DNA of 64,000 nucleotides from Heliocidaris tuberculata (GCA_025618425.1 CM046832.1:57091993-57155992); one strand, 5' to 3'; shown: positions 1 to 11,965, counted from the first letter of the stretch. Notes: a model not told the origin generated them from the letters alone. A program made the numbers and translations.

Positions 1-245
1 TGAGGTAGACCCCTATTCTGAAATCAAGATTAGAGAAAAGGTTAAGTTATTCTTATCATGTTACCTTGACAAAGTAGGCATCTAGTTGGGAAAATTTTAG
101 ACTTTAAATTCAGTGAAATTTGTGGTATGGTGATTTGTGTTTGTTTCGTAATAAGCTGGGCTTATTACATATTCAGGTACATCATGTACCATTTTGTGAC
201 ATCACTGTAGTTGTATGGTTTCCATATATTTTCTTTTATTTACAG

Positions 246-320
246 GCTGAAAAATTTGGAGATTCTTTCGTATTAGAAGCAAGAATAAGTGAAGAAGTTA
301 AGAAGGACATCTCTCAAGTT
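246..320 (+). CDS. SUMF1: SUMF1 exon (first in window)
   Basis: It encodes 25 residues beginning [18 protein letters not shown], bounded by TTTACAG and GTAAGT, phase 0 at both ends. It matches the conserved [10 protein letters not shown] stretch of vertebrate SUMF1. Confidence 0.9.
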
Positions 321-3300
321 GTAAGTGCATCTTGGTTATTTAATTGTTTACAAGCCTGTAGGCCTACTAATTATAGTTAAACATATTCTGAATGTAATAA
401 AATTGAAAGCTGTATACAACATGTGTAGGCACTACTTGTTAGGTGGTCTGTCGTAGACAGATCACCTCTTAATTTCGTCAGAATTTTCTTTCTTTATTAT
501 TATTTGTCTTTTATTTTTCCCCCCATTTCTTGTTACCATGATTCCTCAAAATCGGCCAAGTCAATTTTTAAAAAGATTTTGTCAGATATCAGGTCCTATA
601 TGATCAAGCTCGGGCATCTTTTTCAAGGTCATCAGGTCATCGTGACGTCATCCAGCCACCATTTTGTAAAATCACATTATCGATCATATCTTCATAACGA
701 GTGATCAAAAATGAACCATATTTAATACACATGAACTTCAGGTCAAGGGTTAATATTACATGTCAATAAAATGCGCGCGCGCATCATGACGCTCACGTAC
801 GCGCGCGTCAAAATTTAGAATTGCTCAAAATCACTTTTTAATCAAATTAGAGTACGGTTCAGGACATTTTAGGCATTTCAAAATTTTCCACCCGTGCGCA
901 TCCGCGAGCGCGCAGCGCCTACAGAACGTAAAAACGCCGTTTTTTCGCATGGAATGTATTCCTTATACTATTCTTGACAATTTCCAACTATTTACAGTCA
1001 TTCTCGACTTTCCATAATGCCACACGCGCGCGTCAAACTTTCAATTTCGTGCACGCGTCAATGGGCAATATAATGTAAAAAGTGGTAAAAACACGTCTCT
1101 ATAAAATCCACCATAGCTCGTCAGAATGTGTGGCTACCCCCCAATTTTTTTACATTTTCTGAAAGCCTATGAGTTGTAGATATGAATTCATGCAAAATAT
1201 TTGGGGTCGATCGATCGGAACGTCGTCATATGTGCATATGAACTCAAAAATTCGATTTTGAAAAAATGACGTCATAATTTTTGTATTCATTTGACAATAT
1301 TCCAGTAAGAGGTTGTCGATTTTCTTCCAAATTTTGATATGTTGTAGCTGAGACAATTCTCTACAAGATCAGTCCCCACCATTTTTCATTTTGATAAAGG
1401 GATCACGGTGTATTTTTGCGATTAAAGGAGGCATGTCAATTTTTCACATTTTGCGTGTATTCTCTATGGGAGATGACTTTTTCTCAATTCTTGATTATGC
1501 ATTCCTGTCTTCTTTGAGCTGTATCTCTGTTATTTATGCTCGATTTTCTTCCAAATTTTAGTATGTTATAGCTGAGACTATAAGCTTTTACAAGTGTGTC
1601 CTCCAATTTTTGATCAGATGTCGGGATCATGCCCCTTTTTTAAGTACAAATTGTAATTTGAGAATCCCGTTTTTAGTGTACGTGTTATGTCTATTGCAAA
1701 ACTTTTGGTCTATTGGTAAAGTACTTGCCTCCCATCCCGCTGACCCAGGTTCGAATCCCGGTGCGTCCATTTTTTTGAATTTTTTTTTTCCTTCTTTTTG
1801 CCTTTTATTTTACCATTTGCTTCGAAAACTGTAACATAAAATCACAAACAATGTAATAAACTTTTTTATTTTGCGTGTTATGTCTAATTGAATGTAAAGT
1901 AGTTTGTGTACAACCCTATGCAAAATCTGAATGCCTGTCGTGTATTAAACCTATGGGTTAATATCCCATGTATAATGCAATATGAAATTGTCTGATTTTC
2001 TTTGTCGCAAGTCTCCATCCATTGTCAACATTATCAGGAATATTATCTTGCACAAATATCATCACATCTTAGCAATTTACCAACGGGTAGACAGACCACC
2101 TAATTCGTCTTCAGTGACGAATTCAAGTTCTAGTTATTTTTTATTCTACAGCATGCAGTAAAAATAATAGAACATAGAATCTGATCAATTTATGATAAAA
2201 CTTTCAGATTTCATTGACCCTATACTTAATCTTGAGCAAACATTTATCATTAGCTTACTCTGCTTGGCATTCAAGATATAAAAATGGCATTGTGTTAGTA
2301 CTGTGGTGGCAAATGTGTAGAAATATATCCTGAAAATATACCCACTATATGAATTCAACAATGAATAAATAATTCATACTTGAAGCTCATTTCTATCATG
2401 GGATTTGTAGTAATTCTTGTTTTCTTCATACCATGATTGACAGGTTGCTGCAGCACCTTGGTGGCTTCCAGTCAAAGGAGCTGACTGGAGACATCCTGAG
2501 GGTTCAGACTCTAGTATAACTTCAAGGTAATTAACCCTTTCAGGACAGGAATTATCTAAGGGATAAATTGATCAAATTTTATTCTTCAAAGTGGCAACAA
2601 TAATATTTTTCTTTTAGTGCTACATCATTACATGGTTCTAATAATATGTAATGTCTTTGAAAACAATATACATGGTTAGGAACTTTGTTGAAAAGCTGAA
2701 AAATTGCCAATTTTGATTAAAAAAAACAATGATTTTGAACCTCTCAATGTGTTGCCAATTTAAGGATTTGAAAGCTTATTCTGCTTTTTAAAATTCCTGG
2801 AATCAAAAGCAATATGGTCATGCAACAAAAATAGATACAATGTGTGCAGAAATTTTGGCTCTTTCTACTCATGCATCTGGTATATTTTTTAGAGCTCTGA
2901 ATCAAAAGTTATTGAGCCAAATCACAAAATGTGGTCAATTGTGTCGAAAGAGTATTAAGATGGTAGTCTTAATCTGCCCCCATGTACCAGAACTCAGTGC
3001 CACAGTGCTAATCCCTATTGTGCCAGCCACTAATTCCCCCTGTGCCAGGTTTATTCTAGGAGTGCTTATATTTGGCAACGCTATGGAGGCTAGCGTACTA
3101 GGCTTTGGCGCTCCAGCACGCACTACTAAACATGTATGGAGCAACTCTCCGCAGATCAGTGTGCAAGGTTTTGGCAGCTTTATGGGTTAAGCCTTATTCT
3201 GTCTCGTCACTCTCTTGTGATCTCACTATAATTGCAAAATGCTACTACCTCCATTTTATAAATCATAAAATGAAAACCCTCTTCTGTTTTTCCTCCCATT

Positions 3301-6300
3301 TTCTCTCCCTCTCATAAAATATAATTCACAAGGTTCAGGAGAGAGAGCACATGCCATTGGACTTGCTGTGAGGTTTAGAAGCTGTTCTAAATAAGATCTG
3401 TGCAGTCATCAAGTCAGAAGTTTCTGAAAAGAATTGAAGATAACTTTTTATCAGTATTTTCAAAAAAATTCCTTGCAGGATGGACCATCCTGTAACCCAT
3501 GTATCTTGGAACGATGCCACAGCATACTGCCAATGGGCTGGCAAGAGATTACCCACAGAGGCTGAATGGGAGAATGCAGCACGGGGAGGGCTCAATGATA
3601 GGTAGACCTACTTTCTCTTCTTTGATAAATATAATCTATACATATGCAAATTCACAAATCAGCAAACCTAAAATTTGATCTTTATCCGTTAGAATCATTT
3701 CCTAAGTTTTGGAGATTATATCAAACCTGTCTATTAAAGGGCAATCCAACCTTGCTAATGAGATGATTTGTGTGAAAGCAGAAAAATAAGAAAAACAGGA
3801 TGGTGAAAGTTTGAAAGAAATCGGACAAGGACTAAGAAAGTTATGGATGTTTGAAAAATGAGATCACTACATCTATGTGAATCTCAAATTGGCAATTTGG
3901 TGAGTCAATTGTGACATTTTTGTGGACAACTCTCCCATTTGTCGTACACAAAAATATCATTAATCGGCGGTTTTCTTCAAGGCGCTTTTACCCTCGGGGC
4001 AGTACCCACTATATATTGGAGATAGCATACTGTTATAGGTCCTCATGAATGAAAAGATCATACTGAGTAAAGCATTTTGAAAGAAAGTGACATTTTAGTC
4101 GTTTTGTGTGTGTTAGAGCAAATGGGGGAGTTGTCCACAGCTACATCACAGTGACATTACCTATTCAGCCAATTTGAAATTCCCATAAGCATAGTGATTA
4201 CAACTTTCAAAAATTCATAACTTTCTTATTGCTTGTCCGATTTCGTTCAAACTTTCACCAATCTGCTTCTCTAATTTTTCCTCTTTCTTTCAAAGCAACT
4301 TGCTATTAGGGTTGGATTTCCCTTTAAGGCCACTATACAGAGAAAGAAAAAAGTAACCATTGCAGACTTATAGCCTTTCTAGAAAGATTCTACAACATAT
4401 CTTCTTGGAGGGAGACAGCATAGGTGATCACTATAGGCAGTGGCCTTGTTCGAGAGGTGGCTAGTTAGACAGGTGCGACTGTATATTTTGATCGGTCATC
4501 AGTGTGTATGTAGCTTGTAAGATAGCTATAGACCTACTGGTCACTTTTAATGATTCCCATTACAAATTTTACTGCCCTTCGTTCAGATTAATAAAAAAAG
4601 TTTTGCTATACTTGAATTTTCTTGATTCTCGAGAAAATTGAAAAATGATCAAAGAAGTATTAAAGTGGCTATTCAAAGAAAATCACAAATATGGCAAATA
4701 ATGTATCACTAGAAACTGGGAAGCTTACAGATGGCAATCGTATAAGTTTTACATCAACTACGTATCTGATGATTAATAAAATAACAAAAATAAAAGTACT
4801 TCTCAGCATCTGGAATATCCGAGCGATTCACCAGAAATATAGCGATGTTTTGATGACGTCACACCGGAGACCAATCCTGCCTAAGCAGACGACGTCCTAT
4901 AACGAATGAACGTAATTGCAATGCAGTTATTTATCAAATTATAAAGAGTATGGTATATTTAAACATGACCTTATTTCCCACCATTCTAAAAGGGAAGTGA
5001 AACTGATTCTGGTAACTAAAATCTTTTGATTGTAAATATACAGGATAAGGGTCAATGATCAATGAAATAAACCACATTTTCAAATTGAAAAGCCCTCCGA
5101 ATAATAACATTGACACAATTCATTCCCTCTTGAAACGCCGAACATGCCCCGCTGCAAGCAGCTGAAAATACAATGGCGTCTAATTTTGTTTACAAGTGAC
5201 TGATTCCTTTATTTTTTTAACGCTGCATTTTTCATCAAAATAATACCATACACAAAGTTAAGAGTGAGGCAACAGACTAACATTAAGACTGACGCTAGTG
5301 AAGTAAGAGAAATAAGTGAAGAGGAGATGACAAAACAGGCACTGAAAAATGTGTAAGATGTTATGGGACATCGTCTGCTTAGAAAGGATTGGTCTCCGGT
5401 GTGACGTCAGTCACGTCACACATCTCAGCAGCGTTCGAAAAGCTCTTCAGGTGCTATATTGGGGCTGTGTTTTACCGTTTTATAATTGATAATAATCATA
5501 ACTTCAAATGTTTCTAAGCGTTGAATTTTGATAACCTTGTTTAATTCAAGCTTCATCTATGTTATAATAAGAATTAAACCAATATTTAAAATTCTACTTT
5601 AAATTCAAAATGAAAAGGAGTCTGAGCTATACTTACTTCTTATTAGCTTTCATATCAGCTTTCCTTTTTTGATTGGCTAAATGCAAATGTATATTACTTT
5701 ATTTTAACTATAAACAGTCTGTAGAGCAACTTTGTTCTTTCAATTGTTACATAATTGAGATCCTCAATTAAGGATTACATTGTTCTTACATCACCAGAGA
5801 AAAAAGGTGTGAAGAAGTGGCAAATTTTTTAATCAAAGCTGAAATGATTTGTAAAGTGAAATTGTTAAAAATATAAGAATTGCTGTTTTTAATTGTCTCT
5901 GTACCTTTAGTGTAATGTAAAAGAATACATTGGTGTAAAAAATGTAATGGATACACAAAAAGTCTAGTCTACCAACATATGCTGTGTCATTTAAGAGTAC
6001 CAGGTAAATGTTATACATTTACATTGTGTTTTGAAACAACTCACATTGCATTCAGTCGTACACATGTAGCTCCACTCTGATTCTCCTTTTCCCCCCAAAT
6101 GAATAGCTTGTCACGATGCTTTCTCTGAAATTCTCTGGATTGCAGGCTTTTTCCTTGGGGTAACAAGTTGATGCCCAAAGATCAACATAGGGTCAACATT
6201 TGGCAAGGGGAATTCCCTACAGTCAATACAGCAGAAGATGGTTATGAAGGAACATGCCCTGTAAGTATTCTAAGCCATACATATATCTGACTTTTTTTTT

Positions 6301-9300
6301 TCTTTTTTTTAATTATTTCTTTTTTTTAAGGGGACAGTTGTAATGGGCCGGATTTCCTACACCACCTCATCACTTGTATCTCTCTGTCAACTGATCACAG
6401 CACCAAATAATAGCAAAGGAAAAGGCCTGGACAGTGATCATGCAATTTCAAAGAAGCCTGTTCTTGTCCACTTCATCCGTCTTTTTCTTCTCCGCCGAGT
6501 GCGTAACAATCTAACTTGGCCAAAATCATCTTGCCCTCATCACACAGTTATAATGATTTATATTGATTTGATGTTATATATTTTGAAGACAGATACTGTA
6601 TTTATAATCAAATTTGATTAAACTTATAAATACTGAATAAAAAGGATTCCAATGTTGTGAAATACAAGATTTTGACAGTTGAGAGAGAGGTAATTTTCTC
6701 AGTCAGGTTTATATACTGACCATTTACTGACTTAGACAATAACCTGAAAAATGTAGTTCTAATACTTACCCGAACAACATATCAAATCACTTGTATGCTG
6801 GTACATTTTTATTCATCATATTTTAAAGAAGTTGTATGATTTGATACTGCTACAATGTGAATGTTTACCATAATGTAGAAGTTGCTCATTAGATAATGAT
6901 AAATATTTTTATCCTATTCCTGTTGTCTAAAGTTGATGGGTATTCTAATCTTTTCACAATTGTGCTGTTATCTATTAAAGGGGACGTCCTGCCTGATATA
7001 AAGTTGATTTTAAAACAAACAGAACAAATTTAAAGAAACAGATCAATGAAAGTTAAAGCATAATCTAGTGAGAAATAAGAAAGTCATGAATTTTTGAAGT
7101 TGTATTCAATCAAACACAAATTGGTAACTCCATGATGTATCTTGCGAAGTCCTCTACCATTTGCCCTGTACCATAAAAGTCATAAATTTCCATTTTCTCT
7201 TAAGAAAATATTTAATCATACAATACATGCACCCTAGATACAATTAGTGCAAATATGTTTTTACACAGAACCTATATGAAACAAATCTATTCCTTAAGAA
7301 CTGAGAAAATGAAAATCTATGAAATTTATTGTACAGAGCAAATGGGAGAGAAGCTGGCAAGATACTTCATGGAGTTGCCAATTTGTGTTTGATTGAATAC
7401 AACTTCAAAAATTCATGACTTTCTTATTTCTCACTTGATTATGCTCAAACTCTCACTGATCTGTTTCTTTAATTGTTCTGATTCTTTCAAACTAACTTGA
7501 TATCAGGGTGGACTTGCTTTATAGGTACAAGTGAAACTTTTTTTTTTTTTGGGGGGGGGGGGAGGATTTGCATTTCATTTAATATAGGCAATCGCCAAGA
7601 AATTTGAATGTCTTTGTTTTTCTTTATTCTAAAGCACTTTCATTCCAATGCTATTAGGATTTAGAATGGTTTCATACTCCACCCCACCCCCCGAAAAAAA
7701 AATAACTTTGATTGGTGAACTTACAATTTCTCCCCATTTTATTTGAATATACAGGTAACAGCATTTGAACCCAATGGATATGGGTTATACAACACAGTAG
7801 GTAATGCATGGGAATGGGTAGCAGATTGGTGGACTACAGTACATAGCCCTGAACCTCAGAACAACCCTGTAAGTTGACTTCAAAACATCCAGCAGTTTAA
7901 TATTCACAAATAGAAAAATCACATAAGAGGATGTACTAGTTTATTTACTAGACTATAGTAGATATTCTAGACTAAAGCAAACTGTACTGATCATTCAAAC
8001 GGGGGAAAATGACATTATGGGAGTGGAGAGATGGATTTAGCTCAAAAAGAGCTGTAACATCCTCAAAATAAAGATGGAAATCAATGAAAGAAAATCTCAA
8101 TTTACCGTTGTAATCCAAAGAGAGCATCAGTGAATACCAAAAAAAGTATTTTTATGCAATACCCTGTAGTATCATCATTTAAAGCCAACGTCTATTTGGA
8201 CCAAGCATAATTTATGACTGCGTTTATGAGGTTGAATTGTAGTCTGACATTACTAATAAAACTATTTCCATTGACTTTTGTGATGTAAATGACCTTAAAT
8301 ATACTATGAATTGAGCAAATTAAATTACGTTTTCTGAAAAAATAAATATATTTCTTAAACCACAAAGTGACATTGTTGCTAAGTACTTAGGTTTGTATAT
8401 TGTATGACTTTGTTTAAGAGTCACTCTGCAGCGCCAAAGTTGATGTCAGTTATAACTATTTTTCTGATGAAATAAACATCTGAATTTTCTTCCTGGAGTT
8501 GAGATATTTGTAATATGATATTTACTCCAGTTTTAAAACTATTTCAATTCAAGAACAACTTTTCATTGTTATATTTGCAGGTGGGCCCTGAGGAAGGTAC
8601 AGACAAAGTCAAGAAAGGAGGATCATACATGTGCCACATTGTGAGTTTGCACTAATAATGTGTTGTGTGGTGGTGTACTGAAGGATGCGGGCTAACTCGG
8701 CACTAGGGCGAACTCGGCCTTGGCGGAAAATCGCCGCGGAGTGCGCCCAGAGAGTTAAAGTGATCGCAAACACTTGTGTTGAATTTCGCATTTAATTACA
8801 CATTTCAAAACACTTAAATTCAAATTATTTGATATCAATGTGTAAAATGATTAGCAAAGAAGTAATGTTGACAATTTCAAGAAGTAAAACTATGCAAAAC
8901 ATGAAATTTAAGGCTAAAAAAGGGTACGGTGCGTAGCGTCGACTTCAACTCTTGAAACATAGTCACCGCGCAGTGCCAAGTTCGCCCTAGTGCCGGAGTT
9001 AGCCCGACCCCGTACTGAAAGTGAGAGGTCTAGATAGATTGATTTAAATTGATATAATAGAAGGATTTTGTTGCATGATTTGGGTTGTGGCCAAAGTTTT
9101 TAGGACTCATCTTACCACTGTCTGAAAAAGAAAATTACTGTAACAAAATCAACGTAATTTTCCTTTTTATCACACACTGTTGATTATTCTTTATCTTTCA
9201 GGAATTTTCTTTTTTGTATATTAAATTAGCAACTAAATACTGTGATGGGCCATTATCATGCTCAAAGTACCTTTCATGAAAAATGCAAGAGACAAATATA

Positions 9301-10256
9301 CAGAAATATTAAATATCTAGAGAAAATCAAAATAAAGAGGATGAGATGTAGAAGAATGAAGAAGATGAGAGAGAGAGAGAGAAAGATGGATAGAATGATT
9401 AAAGACTACCCTTACATGTAGCTTATTAATTTATATGTGTGTCCAGTGTATTACTCTGATTATCTAAAGTCTTATGAAACAAAGCAGTAGGAGTCCTACA
9501 GGATTGATCTACCAGCAAAACTTATAAAAATTATTTTTCTCTGAACTTTGTTCTTCAAATGGGTTTATGTGTATTTAAGGATAGAACAGGAAGTTTTTTT
9601 TTAAATCTTAAGTACACCATTTCCAGTCTCACAACTCAATGATCACACATGATGGATAAAGGGGGGGGGGGGGGGGGGGGGGGGGCTTAGGGACTTTTAT
9701 ATATTAAAAGTCTGTGTTAGTGTTACTTCTTTGTGTATTAGTAAATACAGTGGAAAATCAGTATAACAAGGTCCTTGGGACCATTCAAATTACCTTGTTA
9801 TAGCAGGAATCTCGTTATATCAGGTTAAAAAAAAACCAATAGAATATAAAGAGTTGGGACCAGAATATTACCTTGTTATATTAGGAATATTGTTATATCA
9901 GACCTCTTTAGACCGAGTTTCCACTGTATTATCACAGTACAGTTTTTGTTATTCTTCAGTTTCTAAAAGAATAAGTACATTATATGCATAATTTTACTGG
10001 CAGAGAAGAAAAAAACTCAAGTTCTATAAATCTCCTTCTCTTGTAATTCGTCAGAATTCTAGAAAAACCAATTGTCAAATATTCCAAAATACAATTTTTT
10101 CCCCTCTTGTCTCAGTCTTACTGCTATAGATACCGTTGTGAAGCACGTAGTCAGAACAGTCCAGACAGCTCTGCTTGCAATCTAGGCTTCAGGTGTGCTG
10201 CTTCCAGCCTTCCAGAGGATATCCCCTGCAACAACTGCCAAGATTCAGCACCTTGA
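246..10256 (+). CDS. SUMF1: Formylglycine-generating enzyme (sulfatase-modifying factor 1), 3' part, 7 coding exons
   Basis: The gene enters from the left edge; its first exons lie outside the window. Coding exons: 246-320, 2444-2526, 3479-3601, 6146-6260, 7755-7868, 8581-8640 and 10116-10256 (TGA at 10254). All junctions have GT/AG and the phases join without a break. The product is the C-terminal part of the FGE-sulfatase domain, which oxidises a cysteine of newly made sulfatases to formylglycine in the ER. Family marks seen: [50 protein letters not shown] and [16 protein letters not shown]. The two cysteines of MCH-x-SYC correspond to the active-site pair Cys336/Cys341 of the human enzyme, so this is SUMF1 and not the cysteine-lacking paralogue SUMF2. 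The residue between them that is Arg in human is Ile here, at an exon junction. The C terminus runs past the usual end and adds a CNNC motif. Confidence 0.93.
439..2103. mobile_element. DNA element of about 1.67 kb with 14-bp terminal inverted repeats
   Basis: TTAGGTGGTCTGTC at 439-452 recurs as its reverse complement at 2090-2103. The interior is non-coding with CG-rich patches (GCGCGCGC around 775-815 and 1025) and a tRNA-like Pol III promoter near its right end. It lies in the SUMF1 intron between 320 and 2444. No target-site duplication is clear, so the class is open. Confidence 0.5.
1706..1776 (+). pseudogene. tRNA-derived relic with Pol III A and B boxes
   Basis: TGGTCTATTGG at 1706-1716 fits an A box, and GGTTCGAATCC at 1748-1758 is a perfect B box. 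The T arm folds (four of five pairs), followed by TGCGTCC-A and an oligo-T terminator at 1770-1776. A CCC triplet sits where the anticodon would be, suggesting a tRNA-Gly ancestor. The 5' acceptor strand does not pair, so it is a relic or SINE head, not a working tRNA. Confidence 0.4.
2444..2526 (+). CDS. SUMF1: SUMF1 exon
   Basis: It encodes [20 protein letters not shown] and about eight more residues, preceded by GACAG and ending in phase 2 at donor AG/GTAATT. The donor is followed directly by a TTAA-flanked MITE whose TTAA starts at intron position +5. Confidence 0.92.
2531..2958. mobile_element. piggyBac-like MITE, copy 1 (in SUMF1 intron)
   Basis: It starts TTAA-CCCTTTCAGGACA and ends in a decayed GAAAGAG with TTAA. 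The body matches copies at 10374-10788 and 15717-16131. The TTAA target and CCCTTTC end are typical of piggyBac-type non-autonomous elements. It has no coding capacity. Confidence 0.75.
3479..3601 (+). CDS. SUMF1: SUMF1 exon
   Basis: It encodes [20 protein letters not shown] followed by [20 protein letters not shown]. The acceptor is CCTTGCAG and the donor GTAGAC. It holds the SWNDA and RLPTEAEWE core of the FGE-sulfatase domain. Confidence 0.93.
3734..4327. mobile_element. Foldback element with TTAAAGGG ends, copy A
   Basis: The first and last roughly 250 bases are near reverse complements, from TTAAAGGGCAATCCAACC to GGTTGGATTTCCCTTTAA. It is non-coding, lies in a SUMF1 intron, and is related to the element at 6975-7523. 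Confidence 0.7.
4854..5410. repeat. Inverted repeat of about 45 bp enclosing 470 bp, with TGACGTCA ends
   Basis: The arms are 4854-4897 and 5365-5410. Each contains TGACGTCACACCGGAGACC or its complement and an AAGCAGACGA segment, with a few mismatches. It is probably a MITE in the SUMF1 intron. The outer flanks show no duplication that could be confirmed. Confidence 0.5.
6146..6260 (+). CDS. SUMF1: SUMF1 exon
   Basis: It encodes [20 protein letters not shown] and then [18 protein letters not shown]. The acceptor is ATTGCAG and the donor GTAAGT, phase 0 at the 3' end. FPWGN and NIWQGEFP are strongly conserved in the family. Confidence 0.92.
6975..7523. mobile_element. Foldback element with TTAAAGGG ends, copy B
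   Basis: The arms are near reverse complements, including AAATTGGTAACTCCATGATG against CATGGAGTTGCCAATTTGTG. The ends are TTAAAGGGGACGTCC and GGGTGGACTTGCTTTATA. It is non-coding and sits in the SUMF1 intron next to a poly-G tract at about 7551-7563. Confidence 0.65.
7755..7868 (+). CDS. SUMF1: SUMF1 exon
   Basis: It encodes [20 protein letters not shown] and then [18 protein letters not shown], 38 codons, phase 0 at both ends. Acceptor ATACAG, donor GTAAGT. NGYGLYNxVGNAWEW is a signature of the FGE-sulfatase fold. Confidence 0.93.
8581..8640 (+). CDS. SUMF1: SUMF1 exon with first active-site cysteine
   Basis: It encodes the 20 residues [20 protein letters not shown]. Acceptor TTTGCAG, donor GTGAGT. 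The Cys of SYMCH corresponds to human Cys336. The last codon is Ile where vertebrates have Arg. Confidence 0.9.
8683..9011. mobile_element. hAT-like MITE, 329 bp, with 8-bp target duplication
   Basis: GTACTGAA directly flanks the element at 8675-8682 and 9012-9019. The ends are inverted repeats containing CGGGCTAACTC-GGCACTAGGGCGAACTCGG. An 8-bp duplication fits the hAT superfamily. It begins 43 bp after the SUMF1 donor at 8640. Confidence 0.65.
9661..9685 (+). repeat. Poly-G tract of 25 bases
   Basis: An uninterrupted G homopolymer in the last SUMF1 intron, one of about fifteen poly-G/poly-C runs in the window. Its exact length may be an assembly artefact. Confidence 0.85.
9748..9926. mobile_element. 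pogo/Tigger-like MITE of 179 bp, copy A
   Basis: CAGTGGAA at the left and TTCCACTG at the right are flanked by TA on both sides. The internal TATAACAAGG and CCTTGTTATA segments pair. Copies with the same ends are at 11787-11965 and 25807-25971. Short TIR and TA target fit the Tc1/mariner/pogo group. Confidence 0.75.
10116..10256 (+). CDS. SUMF1: SUMF1 terminal coding exon
   Basis: It encodes [20 protein letters not shown], then [26 protein letters not shown] and TGA. The acceptor is TCTCAG. The Cys of SYC corresponds to human Cys341. The tail after CAA is longer than in vertebrates and carries a CNNC motif. Confidence 0.92.
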   Translation, partial: SYCYRYRCEARSQNSPDSSACNLGFRCAASSLPEDIPCNNCQDSAP

Positions 10257-10373
10257 TACTTCCCGATCCAGTGATGACCCAACATTTCCCAATTGCTCCG
10301 GTCTTATTTCACCAAAGATATAGGTTTAGGGTTTTGGTTCCTATTGGGCTGTAGGTTAGGACTAGGATTGGGG

Positions 10374-10788
10374 TTAACCCTTTCAGGACAGGAATTATTT
10401 AAGGGCTAAATTGATCACATTTTCTTCTTCAAATTGGCAACAATGATATTTTTCTTTTAGTGCTACACGGTTCTAACAAAATGTAATGTCTCTGAAAACA
10501 ATATGCATCATTAGAAGCTTAGTCGAAAGTTGAAAAAAATTGCCAATTTTGATAAAAACAGTGATTTTGAACCTCTCAAAGTGTTGCCAATTTAAGGATT
10601 TTAAAAGTTATTCTCCTTTTTAAAATTCCTGGTGTCAAACGCAATATGGTTGTGCAACAAAAATGGACACAGTGTGTGCAGAATTTTTTGCTCTTTCTAC
10701 TCTTGCATCTGGTATATTTTTTTGAGCTCGGAATCAAAAGTTATTGAGTCAAACCACAAAATGTGGTCAATTGTCTCGAAAGGGTTAA
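10374..10788. mobile_element. piggyBac-like MITE, copy 2 (3' of SUMF1 coding end)
   Basis: Exactly bounded by TTAA-CCCTTTCAGGACA and GAAAGGG-TTAA; 415 bp. It starts 118 bp after the SUMF1 stop codon, so it probably forms part of the 3' UTR. Confidence 0.82.
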
Positions 10789-11493
10789 GGTGAGGTATTG
10801 GGTTTGCTTTCAGGCTGTTAGAAGATTATTGTTTAGTCTTAGACCATCTAGATCAACTAAGAAATATATTCACTGAATTCATGATCTTGACCAACACTTT
10901 TTATTTCTTTTAATATTTGATCCTGAGATTACAAAGTTATTTTATTTTTTCTATTCAAGGAATAATGAAATACTGAAATATATCACAACATAAAACTAAA
11001 ATATATGAAGACAATAGTTATTTCATCCTCATTGAAAGTAGTATTACTTGTAGAGGCAATCTGTTGCTTAAACTACAGCATACAAACTTACAGAAAGGAA
11101 ATGCTGATTTAAAACTGAATGTAATCAATATTTTCCTGTCTGTTTACCTTTGAGTAAAATCTCTACCATGTTAGATATGAAGATACCATGTGTAAAAGTA
11201 CTTTGTACCTTTATTTTCACAGTAGCCTTAAATCAATAGCAATATTGAAATTCTGTAGGCTGTCAGCCAATCAATATTTATTGCATGTTAGAGAGACAGT
11301 GTACACACTATTTTATTTGTAGCATTATTCTTATTGCAAACAAGCAATTGAGTTTTTATGCTTTAATTTGGACCACTTGAAAGTGTTTGCGCAAGATATG
11401 GATAGGTGAAGAACACTTCAGCACATTGGGGTATTTATTTACAATAGATTATTAATTGAAATTCAGAGTGCTATAATTATATGCAATCTCATG

Positions 11494-11720
11494 ATAAGCC
11501 AGTTCGTAATTAGTTCATGGTACAAATGACCCTGAAATGACCCCAATATGTACGCGCACGCGCATTTCTTCTGGTGGACGCACTACACATGTACTTGTTT
11601 AACAAGTAAAATCATACTGGTGCATCATGGTGCTATTAAAGCCTACAAAGGTCAATTGTACTCGGCACAAATGACCTTTTTCTGCACATGCGCAAATTGT
11701 AATTGCGAACTGGCTTTATA
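11494..11720. mobile_element. MITE with ATAAGCCAGTTCGTA ends, copy A
   Basis: TAAGCCAGTTCGTAATTA at the left pairs with TAATTGCGAACTGGCTTTA at the right. Relatives are at 13642-13963 and 48217-48466. The interior has CGCACGCGCA and no believable gene. Confidence 0.65.
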
Positions 11721-11786
11721 TTGTTTGTACATGTGCAACGTGTATCCAGTGTAACAGTCTTTGAAATCCAGTCGCAGCAATCACTA

Positions 11787-11965
11787 CAGTGGAAGCTCGT
11801 TATAAAGAACACTGTTATAACAAACTCTCATGCATTAGAACAAGGTAATTTTGCCGGTCCCACTTCTTTGTATTCTATTGTTTTCTAGCCCTGTTATAAC
11901 AAGGTTTCAATATATAGAGGTAATTTCCTTGGTCCTAAGGAGTTTGTTATAACGTGGTTCCACTG
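11787..11965. mobile_element. pogo/Tigger-like MITE of 179 bp, copy B
   Basis: TA-CAGTGGAAGCTCG at the left and GTGGTTCCACTG-TA at the right. It has the same length as copy A, which supports a single deleted progenitor. Confidence 0.78.

Noticed and set aside
1748..1758. Functional tRNA gene
   Set aside because: The T arm is good but the acceptor stem and D arm do not pair.
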